Below, piece by piece: positions 44,366-55,224 of a stretch of 64,000 nt of DNA. The notes under the pieces were generated by a model that saw only the letters and a list, made by a program, of their open reading frames with translations, was not told the DNA's origin and searched no databases. Made by a program: the position numbers and the translations under genes. Location: positions 4,092,001-4,156,000 of the forward strand of contig NZ_CP092427.2 of NCBI RefSeq assembly GCF_022374875.2, in the 5' to 3' direction. The number at the start of each line of letters is the position of its first letter. Position 1 is the first letter of the stretch. This DNA is from Mycolicibacterium rufum. GTDB taxonomy: Bacteria; Actinomycetota; Actinomycetes; Mycobacteriales; Mycobacteriaceae.

Positions 44366-45289
44366 ATGAATCGGCCTGAAGTTCCCATTCCGCACACCGC
44401 GGTGGTTCCCGCGGCGGGGCTGGGGACGCGTTTCCTGCCTGCCACCAAGACAGTGCCCAAGGAGCTGCTGCCGGTCGTCGACACGCCCGGGATCGAGCTG
44501 GTGGCCGCCGAGGCTGCGGAGGCGGGCGCGGAGCGGTTGATCATCATCACCTCCGAGGGCAAGGACGGCGTTGTCGCCCACTTCGTGGAGGACCTGGTGC
44601 TCGAGGGCACGCTCGAAGCCCGGGGCAAGAAGACCATGCTGGAGAAGGTGCGCCGCGCACCCGAGCTGATCAAGGTCGAATCTGTGGTGCAGGCCGAGCC
44701 GCTCGGCCTGGGGCACGCGATCAGCTGCGTGGAACCGAGCCTCGCCCCGGACGAGGATGCGATCGCGGTGCTGCTGCCGGACGATCTGGTGCTGCCCACC
44801 GGCGTGCTGGAGACGATGTCGAAGGTGCGCGCCAAGCGCGGCGGTTCGGTGCTGTGCGCCATCGAAGTCGACAAAGAGGACATCAGCGCGTACGGCGTGT
44901 TCGACGTCGAGCCCGTCCCCGATGCGACCAATCCCAATGTCCTGCGCGTCAAGGGAATGGTGGAGAAGCCCAAGGCCGAGGACGCGCCGTCGCCCTACGC
45001 CGCGGCCGGCCGCTACGTGCTCGACCGGGCGATCTTCGACGCGCTGAGGCGCACGCCGCGCGGCGCGGGCGGCGAGATCCAGCTGACCGATGCGATCGCC
45101 CTGCTGATCGAAGAAGGCCATCCGGTGCACGTGGTGGTTCACCGCGGATCTCGACACGATCTGGGAAATCCCGGAGGCTACCTGAAGGCTGCGGTTGACT
45201 TTGCGTTGGAGCGAGACGACTACGGGCCCGAATTACGCCGCTGGTTGGTCGAGCGGCTGGGACTCGGTCCGAACACGACCGAGCACTAG
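44366..45289 (+). CDS. galU: UTP-glucose-1-phosphate uridylyltransferase
   Basis: A 307-aa nucleotidyltransferase making UDP-glucose for trehalose, glucan and cell-wall precursors. The signature VVPAAGLGTRFLPATK is at residues 13-28, followed by KELLPVVDTP and QAEPLGLGHAI. Metal and sugar-binding residues lie in LLPDDLVL. The gene heads a plus-strand run with glp, rimJ and glpR, in the order of M. tuberculosis Rv0993-Rv0996. Confidence 0.96.
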   Translation: MNRPEVPIPHTAVVPAAGLGTRFLPATKTVPKELLPVVDTPGIELVAAEAAEAGAERLIIITSEGKDGVVAHFVEDLVLEGTLEARGKKTMLEKVRRAPELIKVESVVQAEPLGLGHAISCVEPSLAPDEDAIAVLLPDDLVLPTGVLETMSKVRAKRGGSVLCAIEVDKEDISAYGVFDVEPVPDATNPNVLRVKGMVEKPKAEDAPSPYAAAGRYVLDRAIFDALRRTPRGAGGEIQLTDAIALLIEEGHPVHVVVHRGSRHDLGNPGGYLKAAVDFALERDDYGPELRRWLVERLGLGPNTTEH

Positions 45290-45351
45290 CCACCCCGATC
45301 ACGCGCATCTTCTGCGGAGCGCGTAGGCGCTCAACAGACGAAAGGCGTGCT

Positions 45352-46620
45352 GTGCGTTCGGTGGAGGAGCAGCAGGCTCGGGTCGCCGCGGCCGCGGTGG
45401 CTCCGCGGCCGGTTCGGGTGGCGATCGCTGAGGCCCAGGGCTTGATGTGTGCCGAGGAAGTGGTCACCGAACGTCCGCTTCCCGGTTTCGACCAGGCGGC
45501 GATCGACGGTTATGCGGTGCGCAGCGTCGACGTCCTCGGGATCAACGGCGGCGCCGACGGCGAGGACGGTGACGGACCCGAGAACCGGGACATCAGCCTG
45601 CCGGTGATGGGTCTGATCGAGGCCGGTTCCCGGACGCCGAGCCGGTTGCAGCCGCGCCAGGCGGCCCGGGTGCAGACCGGCGCGCCGATGCCGACCCTGG
45701 CGGACGCGGTGTTGCCGCTGCGGTGGACCGACGGCGGCGATTCCCGGGTCCGGGTGCTGCGGGGGGTCCGGTCGGGTGCCTATGTGCGCCGCACGGGCGA
45801 CGATGTGCAACCGGGTGACGTGGCGGTGCGCGCCGGCGCGATCATCGGTCCTGCGCAGGTCGGTCTGCTGGCCGCGGTGGGCCGGGAGCGGGTGCTGGTG
45901 CATCCGCGGCCGCGGTTGTCGGTGATGTGCGTGGGCGGCGAACTCGTCGACATCTCCCGCACGCCCGGCAACGGTCAGGTCTACGACGTCAACTCCTATG
46001 CGTTGGCCGCCGCCGGGCGAGACGCCGGCGCCGAGGTCAACCGTGTCGGCATCGTGCCCACCGACCCCACGCAGCTGCGCGAGGTGGTCGAAGGCCAGCT
46101 GAGCCGGGCCGAGGCGGTCGTCATCGCCGGCGCGGTCGGCGGCGCGGCCGCCGAAGGGGTGCGCTCGGTGCTGTCCCAATTGGGCGACATGGAGGTGACC
46201 CGCATCGCCATGCACCCCGGTTCGGTGCAGGGCTTCGGTCAGCTGGGCCCCGACGGTGTCCCGGTGTTCCTGCTGCCGGCCAATCCGGTCAGCGCGCTGG
46301 TGGTCTTCGAGGTGATGGTGCGCCCGCTGCTGCGGCTGTCCCTCGGCAAGCGACAGCCCATGCGGCGCATCGTGCAGGCGCGTGCACTGTCCCCGATCAC
46401 CTCGGTGGTGGGCCGCAAGGGCTACCTGCGCGGACAGTTGATGCGCGACCAGGACACCGGCGAGTACCTGGTGCAGGCGCTCGGCGGGGCGCCCGGCGCG
46501 TCGTCGCACCTGCTGGCCACGCTCGCCGAGGCAAACTGCCTGGTGGTCGTTCCCGGTGACGCCGAGCAGATCCGCACCGGCGAGGTCGTCGACGTCGCAT
46601 TCCTGGCTCAGCGCGGCTGA
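45352..46620 (+). CDS. glp: MoeA/gephyrin-like molybdotransferase Glp
   Basis: A 422-aa MoeA-fold protein. MoeA family blocks are FDQAAIDGYAVRS, QTGAPMPTLADAV, MCVGGELVD and LLPANPVSALVVFEV. In Corynebacterium the paralogue beside a membrane protein (Glp with receptor GlpR) binds FtsZ and links division to polar growth rather than acting mainly in molybdenum insertion. The presence of glpR two genes downstream supports the Glp reading; a role in molybdopterin metabolism cannot be excluded. The start is GTG at 45352 with AAAGG upstream. Confidence 0.85.
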   Translation: MRSVEEQQARVAAAAVAPRPVRVAIAEAQGLMCAEEVVTERPLPGFDQAAIDGYAVRSVDVLGINGGADGEDGDGPENRDISLPVMGLIEAGSRTPSRLQPRQAARVQTGAPMPTLADAVLPLRWTDGGDSRVRVLRGVRSGAYVRRTGDDVQPGDVAVRAGAIIGPAQVGLLAAVGRERVLVHPRPRLSVMCVGGELVDISRTPGNGQVYDVNSYALAAAGRDAGAEVNRVGIVPTDPTQLREVVEGQLSRAEAVVIAGAVGGAAAEGVRSVLSQLGDMEVTRIAMHPGSVQGFGQLGPDGVPVFLLPANPVSALVVFEVMVRPLLRLSLGKRQPMRRIVQARALSPITSVVGRKGYLRGQLMRDQDTGEYLVQALGGAPGASSHLLATLAEANCLVVVPGDAEQIRTGEVVDVAFLAQRG

Positions 46621-46637
46621 GCGCGAACCGTGGCGCC

Positions 46638-47294
46638 GTGATGAACCTCCTGGGCTCCCGTTCCCAGCACCCGGGGTGGCCGCAGCCTGTCGGCCCGCTG
46701 CGGGTGCAGGCCGGAGTGGTCCGGCTGCGTCCCGTCCGGCTGCGCGATGCCGCGCAGTGGAGCCGGATCCGGCTGGCCGACCGGACGCACCTGGAACCCT
46801 GGGAACCCTCGACGGACCTGGATTGGCAGCTCCGCCATGCTGTTTCGTCGTGGCCGTCGGTCTGTTCGGGGTTGCGTGCCGAAGCCCGCAAAGGCCGCAT
46901 GCTGCCCTATGTGATCGAGGTCGACGGGCAGTTCGCCGGCCAGCTCACGATCGGCAACGTCACCCATGGCGCGCTGCGGTCGGCCTGGATCGGCTACTGG
47001 GTGGCCAGTGAGCTGATCGGTGGCGGCATCGCCACCGCGGCGTTGGCGCTCGGTCTGGACCACTGCTTCGGGCCGGTGATGCTGCATCGCGTCGAGGCGA
47101 CCGTGCGACCGGAGAATGCGCCGAGCCGGGCGGTGCTGGCAAAGGCCGGCTTCCGCGAGGAGGGCTTGTTGAAGCGCTATCTCGAGGTCGACGGGGCGTG
47201 GCGGGATCACTTGCTGGTGGCGATGACGATCGAGGAGATCAACGGGTCGGTGACCTCCGCGCTGGTGCGCGCCGGCCACGCCTCGTGGGCCTGA
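46638..47294 (+). CDS. rimJ: GNAT N-acetyltransferase, RimJ-like
   Basis: A 218-aa GNAT protein of the RimJ/RimL group that acetylates N termini of ribosomal proteins or other substrates. It shows VVRLRPVRLRDAAQW, the acetyl-CoA loop after IGYWVASELIGGGIA, and ENAPSRAVLAKAGFREEG. It begins 17 bases after glp, between glp and glpR, an arrangement kept in M. tuberculosis. The target is unknown. Confidence 0.88.
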   Translation: MMNLLGSRSQHPGWPQPVGPLRVQAGVVRLRPVRLRDAAQWSRIRLADRTHLEPWEPSTDLDWQLRHAVSSWPSVCSGLRAEARKGRMLPYVIEVDGQFAGQLTIGNVTHGALRSAWIGYWVASELIGGGIATAALALGLDHCFGPVMLHRVEATVRPENAPSRAVLAKAGFREEGLLKRYLEVDGAWRDHLLVAMTIEEINGSVTSALVRAGHASWA

Positions 47295-47447
47295 CTGCCG
47301 ATTCGCAGAGCGCGCTGTTGCAGATGTGACACGTGTGACGTTTGGTGCTTGTACTCAGCGAATTACAGGTGTGTAATTGTCACGGCGCGCCGCTCACGGA
47401 TGCGCTGGTCGAACAGACCTAGCCTGATGGGGAAAGGAGCAGGCGCC

Positions 47448-48434
47448 ATGCCAAGCATCCCCCAATCTCTCCTCTGGATCTCCCTCGTCGTGCTCTGGCT
47501 GTTCGTGCTGGTGCCGATGCTGATCAGCAAGCGCGACGCGGTGCGACGCACCAGCGACGTCGCGTTGGCCACCCGCGTGCTCAACAGTGGCGCCGGTGCC
47601 CGGCTGCGTCGCCGCGGCGGCCCGGCCGCGGGCCATCGCAGCGATCCCGACTGGCAGCCCTCCGAGGAGGGCGACGACCTCGCCGACGAGGAGCCGGGTC
47701 GTTCGGTGGTGATGGTGGCGGCCGAGACCCGCGACGCCGACGAGCCCGACTACCTCGACGTGGACGTCGTCGAGGACTCGGGTGCGCTGCCGTCCGCCCC
47801 GGAGGCCGCTGACGAACCCGTCGTGGTCGCCGAATCCGCCCAGCCCACACTCGATTTCGACACCGAGGACGACCTCGACGACGCCGAGGAGCTCTCGACG
47901 GCGGACGACGACGATGTCGAGGACGACGAGTTCGCCGACGACGACCCGTCGGATCGCGACGATCCGGCGGACACCGATCTGCGCATCGCGGACTCCCTCA
48001 CCGAGTCGCGCCGGCGTCGTCGCGAGTCGGCCACCGCCGCCGCGGTGACGGCCCGCAAGTACCGCTTCCGGGCGCGCACGCTCGCGGTGATGGCCGTGCT
48101 GATCCTCGCCAGCGGGGTGGCCGCGTTCACCTGGTCGGCGACGATGTGGTGGACCTGCGGCACGATCGCGACCATCACGCTGCTCTACCTGGCCTACCTG
48201 CGCCGGCAGACGCGCATCGAGGAGCAGGTCCGCCGCCGGCGGGCGCAGCGCCTCGCCCGCTCGCGTCTGGGCGTCGAGAACACCGGCGATCGGGAGTTCG
48301 ACGTCGTCCCGGCCCGACTGCGCCGGCCCGGCGCCGCGGTGCTGGAGATCGACGACGAGGACCCCGAGTTCGAGCACCTCGATCGCGTCCGGTTCGCACG
48401 CCACTACGACCTGCCGCGAGCGGCGGGTCAGTAG
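47448..48434 (+). CDS. glpR: GlpR, membrane receptor of Glp (Rv0996-like)
   Basis: A 328-aa membrane protein. An N-terminal helix (SLLWISLVVLWLFVLVPM) is followed by a cytosolic loop of about 180 residues that is very rich in Asp/Glu, then two helices (about 205-255) and a basic C-terminal segment. In Corynebacterium the homologue anchors Glp and FtsZ at the membrane. The ATG at 47448 has GGAAAGGAG upstream; the open frame extends back to 47349 without support. Confidence 0.85.
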   Translation: MPSIPQSLLWISLVVLWLFVLVPMLISKRDAVRRTSDVALATRVLNSGAGARLRRRGGPAAGHRSDPDWQPSEEGDDLADEEPGRSVVMVAAETRDADEPDYLDVDVVEDSGALPSAPEAADEPVVVAESAQPTLDFDTEDDLDDAEELSTADDDDVEDDEFADDDPSDRDDPADTDLRIADSLTESRRRRRESATAAAVTARKYRFRARTLAVMAVLILASGVAAFTWSATMWWTCGTIATITLLYLAYLRRQTRIEEQVRRRRAQRLARSRLGVENTGDREFDVVPARLRRPGAAVLEIDDEDPEFEHLDRVRFARHYDLPRAAGQ

Positions 48435-48487
48435 CCGCCGAGGCGATTTCGGCGGCCGACCCGGCGGCTGGTAGCCTGCTACCGGTA

Positions 48488-49966
48488 TCAGGGGCTATGG
48501 CGCAGTTGGTAGCGCGACTCGTTCGCATCGAGTAGGTCAGGGGTTCGATTCCCCTTAGCTCCACGTCCGGAAAGCCTCGGCCAGTGGCCGGGGCTTTTCT
48601 GTTGGTCGGCCACCCGCGGCGCGAGCCGACGCCGTCGGGGCAGGAACTCCAGCGTGAGCAGTACCGTCAGCGCGGGAAGCAGCTGGCGCATCGACAGCAC
48701 GGCGTAGCGCCGCCCACCGAGCGTGCGGTACTTCCGCAGGTAGCGGTACAGCGACTCCAGGCGGATCAGCCCGTCGCCGAGATGGATCAGCCAGAAGAAC
48801 AGGCTCTGCACCGGTGCGCGGTCGCGGTCGTCGAAGATCTCGGGGAAGGCCGCGAACGCGAGCGAAACACGCCGCGCGCCATGGCTTCTGGCCCACTCGA
48901 TCATGTCGACGGTGAGGCGTTCGTCCACCCCGTTGACCGCATCCGGCACCCGCCAGGACACGTCGAGTGACACATCGTCGCCGCCACCGGCCGTCGCGTA
49001 GCGGGCGAAGGCCTGCACCCGCCCGTCGAGGTCCCGTCCGATGACGAGCTTCACGCCGGGGTAGCGGCCCTCCAGGGCGCCGTCGAGGATCATCGAGAAT
49101 CCGCGTTCGGCGTGGGCCTTGCGATGCGAGGAGTAGAGGACCTCGGTCAGCTCGGCGCGCTGCGCCTGGTCGAGGTCCTGTTCGCCGACCACCTCGGTGG
49201 TGATGCCGGCGTTGTGGGTGCGCTGCACCGCCTGGCGGAGGTTCCGGCGTGCCCGTCCGGTGAGGTGGAAGTCCGCCGCGTCGATGACGACGTCGCGGCC
49301 GAACGGGATCGCCCGCATCGACCGCCCCACCGCGGCCGCGTCCCACAGCGCCAACCGGCGTTCACTGCAGCCGAGCACCGCGATCCGCCAGCCACGCAGC
49401 CGGCACATCGAGACGAAACTCGCGGCGACCGAGCCGAACTCGCGCTCGTCGCCGATCGGATCCCCGCTGACCACGGCGAACCCCATCACGGTCCGGTACG
49501 CCAGCGCCGCACGCCGGCTGTCGCTGAAGTGGTAGCTCTTGAGCGACTGCATCGCGAACGGCGCCACGGCATCCCCGCGGGTGGCGTTCACCAGCCGCCA
49601 GACCTCGGGCATCGCCTCGGGCTGCGGCCGGGAACGGGTGGGCCACATCAGCAGGAGCCCGGCGGCGGCGACGGCGACCTTGCCGGCGGCGGGGGAGAAC
49701 AGCACGTGCAGCGCCAGCCCCGCGAGTACCGCCGTGCCGGCGAGCGCGGCATGCCGCCCGGTCACCGGACGGCCCAAAGCGATGCCGCGCGCGATGAACA
49801 CCGTCGCCGCGAGCACGGTCACCGACCACGCCAGCCGACCGTCCTGCCAGCCGAGGTGGTGGCGGTCGTGGACCACCGCGACCGCCAGCCAGCTGGTGGC
49901 GGCCAGCAGCGCGCCGGCTGCGACGCCGCGCACCACCGGCGTGTCCACCGCGATCTCGGCCGACAT
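48488..49966 (-). CDS. Lysylphosphatidylglycerol synthase-like (DUF2156) membrane protein
   Basis: A 492-aa protein: about four membrane helices in the first 120 residues, then a GNAT-like DUF2156 domain as in the C-terminal half of MprF (SYHFSDSRRAALAYR, GDPIGDEREF, RNLRQAVQRT, DGRVQAFARY). It may aminoacylate a lipid or peptide. The ATG at 49966 (MSAEIAV) was chosen over 49987. The conserved domain ends near residue 460. The last ~35 codons are antisense to a terminator and to the whole tRNA-Ala gene, giving the tail GNRTPDLLDANESRY; the stop lies just past the tRNA 5' end. Confidence 0.82.
   Translation of the reverse strand: MSAEIAVDTPVVRGVAAGALLAATSWLAVAVVHDRHHLGWQDGRLAWSVTVLAATVFIARGIALGRPVTGRHAALAGTAVLAGLALHVLFSPAAGKVAVAAAGLLLMWPTRSRPQPEAMPEVWRLVNATRGDAVAPFAMQSLKSYHFSDSRRAALAYRTVMGFAVVSGDPIGDEREFGSVAASFVSMCRLRGWRIAVLGCSERRLALWDAAAVGRSMRAIPFGRDVVIDAADFHLTGRARRNLRQAVQRTHNAGITTEVVGEQDLDQAQRAELTEVLYSSHRKAHAERGFSMILDGALEGRYPGVKLVIGRDLDGRVQAFARYATAGGGDDVSLDVSWRVPDAVNGVDERLTVDMIEWARSHGARRVSLAFAAFPEIFDDRDRAPVQSLFFWLIHLGDGLIRLESLYRYLRKYRTLGGRRYAVLSMRQLLPALTVLLTLEFLPRRRRLAPRVADQQKSPGHWPRLSGRGAKGNRTPDLLDANESRYQLRHSP
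48491..48563 (+). tRNA. tRNA-Ala (anticodon CGC)
   Basis: 73 bases fold as a complete cloverleaf: acceptor GGGGCTA/TAGCTCC, D stem GCGC/GCGC, anticodon stem ACTCG/CGAGT with loop TTCGCAT (anticodon CGC), T stem AGGGG/CCCCT with TTCGATT. The G3-T70 wobble pair, the identity element for alanyl-tRNA synthetase, is present. CCA is not encoded in full. A -10-like TAGCCT lies about 14 bases upstream. Confidence 0.96.
48572..48601 (+). terminator. Terminator of tRNA-Ala
   Basis: 48572-48582 pairs with 48586-48596 over 11 bp with one wobble around AGT, followed by TTCTG. It lies 8 bases after the tRNA and within the antisense coding tail of the lysyltransferase-like gene. Confidence 0.75.
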
Positions 49967-50087
49967 CGCGCCTCCTCCGTGCTGCAAGCGTCACGCCGGG
50001 TCGGTCGTCGCCCGTAGGGCCGAACGTCCCGCCCCCGCCGGATTCGGGCATCTTCCCGGCGGCGTGGCCTGGGTACCCTCGAGCGCA

Positions 50088-50864
50088 ATGGTCACCCGTC
50101 TCGTCGCCCCGCTGTGGCGCGTCCGCATCACTGTCGTGTACGCGTCGGCGCTGTTCGCGATCGCGACCCTGATGGTGGCGCTCGGTCCGCAGGCGCAGAA
50201 CCGTGTCGTCGCGCTGTGGAGCACGAATCTGCACAACCTGGCCGAGGGGCGGCTCGGGACACTGCTGGCGAGCGCGTTCGTGACCGGCGAAGGGCAGACC
50301 TATCTGCTGCTGCCCGGGCTGATCTGTCTGCTCGCGTTGGCCGAGCTGCTGTGGCGCGGCAGGCGGCTGATCCAGGTGTTCCTGATCGGCCACGTCGGGG
50401 CGACGCTGATCGTCGCCGCCGGTCTCGCGGTCGCGATCGCGATCGGCCGGGTGCCGATCGCGGTCAGTCACGCCGACGACGTCGGCCTGAGCTACGGCGC
50501 CGTCGCCGTGCTGGGAACCCTGACGGCGGCGCTACCGGGTCGGTGGCGGCCGTCGTGGACAGCGGGCTGGTTGACGGTGGCGGCCGTGGTCGTCGTGCTG
50601 GGCGGCGGGTTCACCGCAGTCGGACACGCCGTCGCGCTGCTGCTCGGGCTGGCTTTGTCGCTGCGCCTGCGGACCGCCGTCCCGGTCGGCGCACGCTGGA
50701 CGCTCTCGCGCGCAGTGCTGCTGACGGTCGGCGCGGCGTTCGGGCTGCTGCTGCTCGTCGGGGTGGCGCTGCCGAGTGCGCTCGTCGCCGTTCCCGCCGG
50801 CGCGGCCGCGGCGCTGGTGGCCTTTGCCGCGCGATCCGGGACGCCTCACAGGTCCCAGCCGTAA
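50088..50864 (+). CDS. Rhomboid-like membrane protein
   Basis: A 258-aa protein with about six membrane helices. The arrangement LIGHVGATL in one helix and FTAVGHAVALLLGLAL in a later one resembles the rhomboid fold, but the catalytic GxSG serine motif is not evident, so it is probably an inactive rhomboid relative. The ATG at 50088 was chosen from the start of the hydrophobic protein; the open frame extends far upstream as a shadow. Divergent from the lysyltransferase-like gene. Confidence 0.75.
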   Translation: MVTRLVAPLWRVRITVVYASALFAIATLMVALGPQAQNRVVALWSTNLHNLAEGRLGTLLASAFVTGEGQTYLLLPGLICLLALAELLWRGRRLIQVFLIGHVGATLIVAAGLAVAIAIGRVPIAVSHADDVGLSYGAVAVLGTLTAALPGRWRPSWTAGWLTVAAVVVVLGGGFTAVGHAVALLLGLALSLRLRTAVPVGARWTLSRAVLLTVGAAFGLLLLVGVALPSALVAVPAGAAAALVAFAARSGTPHRSQP

Positions 50865-50923
50865 CCTTGGGGTCTGCCGACGCGATGCAGTCAGCAGGTT
50901 CTGTCCGAGGATGAGGTGACGCG

Positions 50924-51637
50924 ATGAGAACACGACTGCTGCTCGTCTCCACCGTCGTGGCGCTGCTGATGGGCGTGCTCAGCCCCACGGCGCAGGCCGA
51001 CGTGGACGACGGCGCGGGATCGGGAGCGCGGGTCGCGGTGCTCGCCGGCGCGCTCGACAATCCCGGGCGGACCATGCAGCAGCTGCACGGCTCGCTGTGC
51101 GCACCCCCGAACGTGTGCGAACCGATCAACTACATGAACGTCGGTCTTCTCGGGCCGGCCATCGGTCAGGCCAGCCTGGACGACGGAGTGACGAAGCTCG
51201 ATCAGTGGATCCGGAACACGCCGGGACCGAAGGTCGTGTTCGGGCACTCGCTGGGCTCCAACGTCATCTACCGGTGGCTGCGCCAGTTCTCGTTCGATCC
51301 GACGGCGCCGCCGCCGAGCGAGCTGCGGTTCGTCACCACCGGCGCCCCGGAGCGTCGCGGCACGGGGTTCGTGTACGCCGATCCGGAGGGCAAGAACCGG
51401 TGGCGGGCCCCGCAGGGCTTCGGGATCCCGCCGGACACCCCGTACCGCGTGGTCGACATCTGCCGCAAGTGGGACGGGTTCTGCTACTACATCCCGGGTG
51501 ATCAGCGCTCGATCGACGGGCAGGCGAGCAAGCGGCACACCGACTACTCGGACATCAACATCGATGACCCGGCCAACCAGGTCGACGTCGAGGGCAACAT
51601 CACCGAGGTGCTGGTCCCGACGCCCGGATTGGGTTGA
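50924..51637 (+). CDS. Secreted PE-PPE-domain alpha/beta hydrolase
   Basis: A 237-aa predicted exported hydrolase. A signal peptide ends AQA; the mature part carries a PE-PPE (PF08237-type) cutinase-like fold with nucleophile elbow VVFGHSLGSNV near residue 110, Asp in the VVDICRKWDGF region, and a C-terminal His in SKRHTDY. It has no PE or PPE N-terminal region. Esterase activity on lipids is expected from the family. Confidence 0.82.
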   Translation: MRTRLLLVSTVVALLMGVLSPTAQADVDDGAGSGARVAVLAGALDNPGRTMQQLHGSLCAPPNVCEPINYMNVGLLGPAIGQASLDDGVTKLDQWIRNTPGPKVVFGHSLGSNVIYRWLRQFSFDPTAPPPSELRFVTTGAPERRGTGFVYADPEGKNRWRAPQGFGIPPDTPYRVVDICRKWDGFCYYIPGDQRSIDGQASKRHTDYSDINIDDPANQVDVEGNITEVLVPTPGLG

Positions 51638-51646
51638 GCGCGCGGC

Positions 51647-52063
51647 TCAGAACGGGCTGCTGTTCTGCTGCCACTCCGCGGACTCGGGGCGGGCGCCGAA
51701 GCGGCGCGCGTAATCCTCGTGCATCTGCGCCTGCTTCTTGCGCTTGATCACGTCGACCAGGTTCGGGTCCAAGCCGTGCACCGCGAGCCGGTGCCGGCGC
51801 CAGGGCTTGTTCAGAGCCAGCGCCATCAGTACGGCCCACACATAGATCGGCGCCGTCATCTCCAGGTGCATGTAGAGGTTGACGGGGATCAGCCAGAACG
51901 GGGCCAGCACGAAGATCGGCGGGATCGAGTAGCGGATCATGTGCCGGCGCACCGCGCCCTCGCCGGCGAGGTCCTCGGCCACCCAGCGCTGCATCGAGGC
52001 GGGCAGCCGCCGACCGTAGATGTAGGTGAGGTACTGCCAGGTGTTCGGCTTGGCGGCGGACAT
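51647..52063 (-). CDS. DUF5313 membrane protein
   Basis: A 138-aa protein of a mycobacterial family (DUF5313): MSAAKPNTWQYLTYIYGRRLP at the N terminus (two parts), GAVRRHMIRY, two adjacent membrane helices, then HGLDPNLVDVIKRKKQ. Function unknown. GGAG lies upstream of the ATG at 52063. It follows the OhrR-like regulator by 22 bases on the same strand and is therefore a candidate target of that regulator. Confidence 0.8.
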   Translation of the reverse strand: MSAAKPNTWQYLTYIYGRRLPASMQRWVAEDLAGEGAVRRHMIRYSIPPIFVLAPFWLIPVNLYMHLEMTAPIYVWAVLMALALNKPWRRHRLAVHGLDPNLVDVIKRKKQAQMHEDYARRFGARPESAEWQQNSSPF

Positions 52064-52085
52064 GACGGCTCCTTGTGAGTGGGGT

Positions 52086-52565
52086 TCAGGACTGGAGGGC
52101 GCCGGCCGCCAGCGCGGCCGTGTTGACACGGGTCAGTGCCTCGCGCAGCTGCTGCAGCTCGGCGAGGTCGACGCCGAGGCGTGCGACGACCGCTGGCGGG
52201 ATCTCGAGGGCCCGTTCGCGCAGCGCGACGCCCCGGTCGGTGAGCTCGACGTCGGTCGCGCGCTCGTCGGTGGCACTGCGGGTGCGGGTGATCAGGCCGA
52301 GTGCTTCCAGACGTTTGAGCATCGGGGACAGCGTGGCGGATTCCATCTGCAGCGCGCCGGCGATCTGCTTCACCGACAGCGGTGCGTCGCCGGGCTGCTT
52401 GCGGTGGTCCCAGAGCGCCAGCATCACCAGGTACTGCGGATGGGTGAGACCGAGCGGCTCCAGCAGCGGCCGGTAGATCGCCAGCACCGCGCGGTTGGTG
52501 GCCGCCAGGGCGAAGCACACCTGTTGCTCGAGCGCCAGCGGGTCGAGGTCGGCGGCAGTGGTCAC
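52086..52565 (-). CDS. OhrR-type MarR-family redox regulator
   Basis: A 159-aa MarR winged-helix repressor. The N-terminal block LEQQVCFALAATNRA with Cys17 and the following TLPQYLVML-like stretch (LTHPQYLVMLALWD) are the OhrR signature; that Cys is the peroxide sensor in OhrR proteins. The wing region is RTRSATDERATDVELT. No ohr peroxidase gene is adjacent. A perfect palindrome directly upstream is its likely operator, covering its own promoter and the region before divergent pat. Confidence 0.85.
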   Translation of the reverse strand: MTTAADLDPLALEQQVCFALAATNRAVLAIYRPLLEPLGLTHPQYLVMLALWDHRKQPGDAPLSVKQIAGALQMESATLSPMLKRLEALGLITRTRSATDERATDVELTDRGVALRERALEIPPAVVARLGVDLAELQQLREALTRVNTAALAAGALQS

Positions 52566-52572
52566 AGAACTA

Positions 52573-54512
<1,940 letters not shown>

Positions 54513-54516
54513 GCGG

Positions 54517-55224
54517 TCACGGCGTGATCGTGGTCTGGTCGTCGATCTCGGCAGTCGCGTCCATCAACGGGCCCGCCTGATCCTCGGTGCCTTCGGCGTT
54601 CAGCTGCAGCACGTACAGGCCGTCCTGGCCGGGGATCACCACCGTCTTCTGCGCCACCAGGTGCGTCACGCCGTCCTTGACGTAGGTTCCGCCGATCTGG
54701 ACCGCATCGAATCCGCTGAGTTTGCTGCTCTTCCCGGCTTCCGGTCCCTCGAAGTCGGGCATCTTCCGGAGCTCGTTCGGTGCGTACTCCAGGATCTTGG
54801 CCGGGTCGACATTGCCCGTGAGCTTGGAAACGATCGCCATGACGGTCGGCGGGTTCTCGGCCATCGCCGGGTCAGCGGTGAAAGCGATTCCGCCATAGGC
54901 CCATTCAGGGGTGTTGGCGCCCAGATCCTCCCAGCCCTCCGGGAAGGGCAGATCGATCGTGGGAGCCCCCGGATCGCCACGCTTCACCGGGTTCTCGACG
55001 ATGTTGTTCTCTTTGATGTACTCCGGGATCGTGATCAGCGGGTTCGCGGCCTGAGCCGACGTGGTCGGGGCGGCGCTCGAGCTGGTCGCGGCACTGGTCT
55101 CCGCGACGGCGGCCGGTGACGTCGTCGCTTCCCCGGACGTCTTGTCGGACCCGCAGGCCGACAAGCCGATTCCGAGCGCGACGGCAGCGATGGCGATGCT
55201 GCCGGCCCGTGTGGCCATGGTCAT
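54517..55224 (-). CDS. LpqN/LpqT-family lipoprotein
   Basis: A 235-aa predicted lipoprotein. From ATG at 55224 the signal peptide leads to lipobox LSAC (Cys about residue 22), then a Ser/Thr/Ala linker and an LpqN-type domain (PTIDLPFPEGWEDLG, MAIVSKLTGNVDP, DAVQIGGTYVKDG). GAGGAG lies upstream of the ATG. M. tuberculosis LpqN interacts with MmpL3 and mycolate-handling proteins. Convergent, 4 bases from the AroE-like gene; divergent from the PE-PPE hydrolase. Confidence 0.87.
   Translation of the reverse strand: MTMATRAGSIAIAAVALGIGLSACGSDKTSGEATTSPAAVAETSAATSSSAAPTTSAQAANPLITIPEYIKENNIVENPVKRGDPGAPTIDLPFPEGWEDLGANTPEWAYGGIAFTADPAMAENPPTVMAIVSKLTGNVDPAKILEYAPNELRKMPDFEGPEAGKSSKLSGFDAVQIGGTYVKDGVTHLVAQKTVVIPGQDGLYVLQLNAEGTEDQAGPLMDATAEIDDQTTITP

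Noticed and set aside
47324..47345. TGTGACACGTGTGACG before glpR as a CRP site
   Set aside because: The left half fits but the right half TGACG does not match TCACA; the central CACGTG is palindromic but no regulator is implied.
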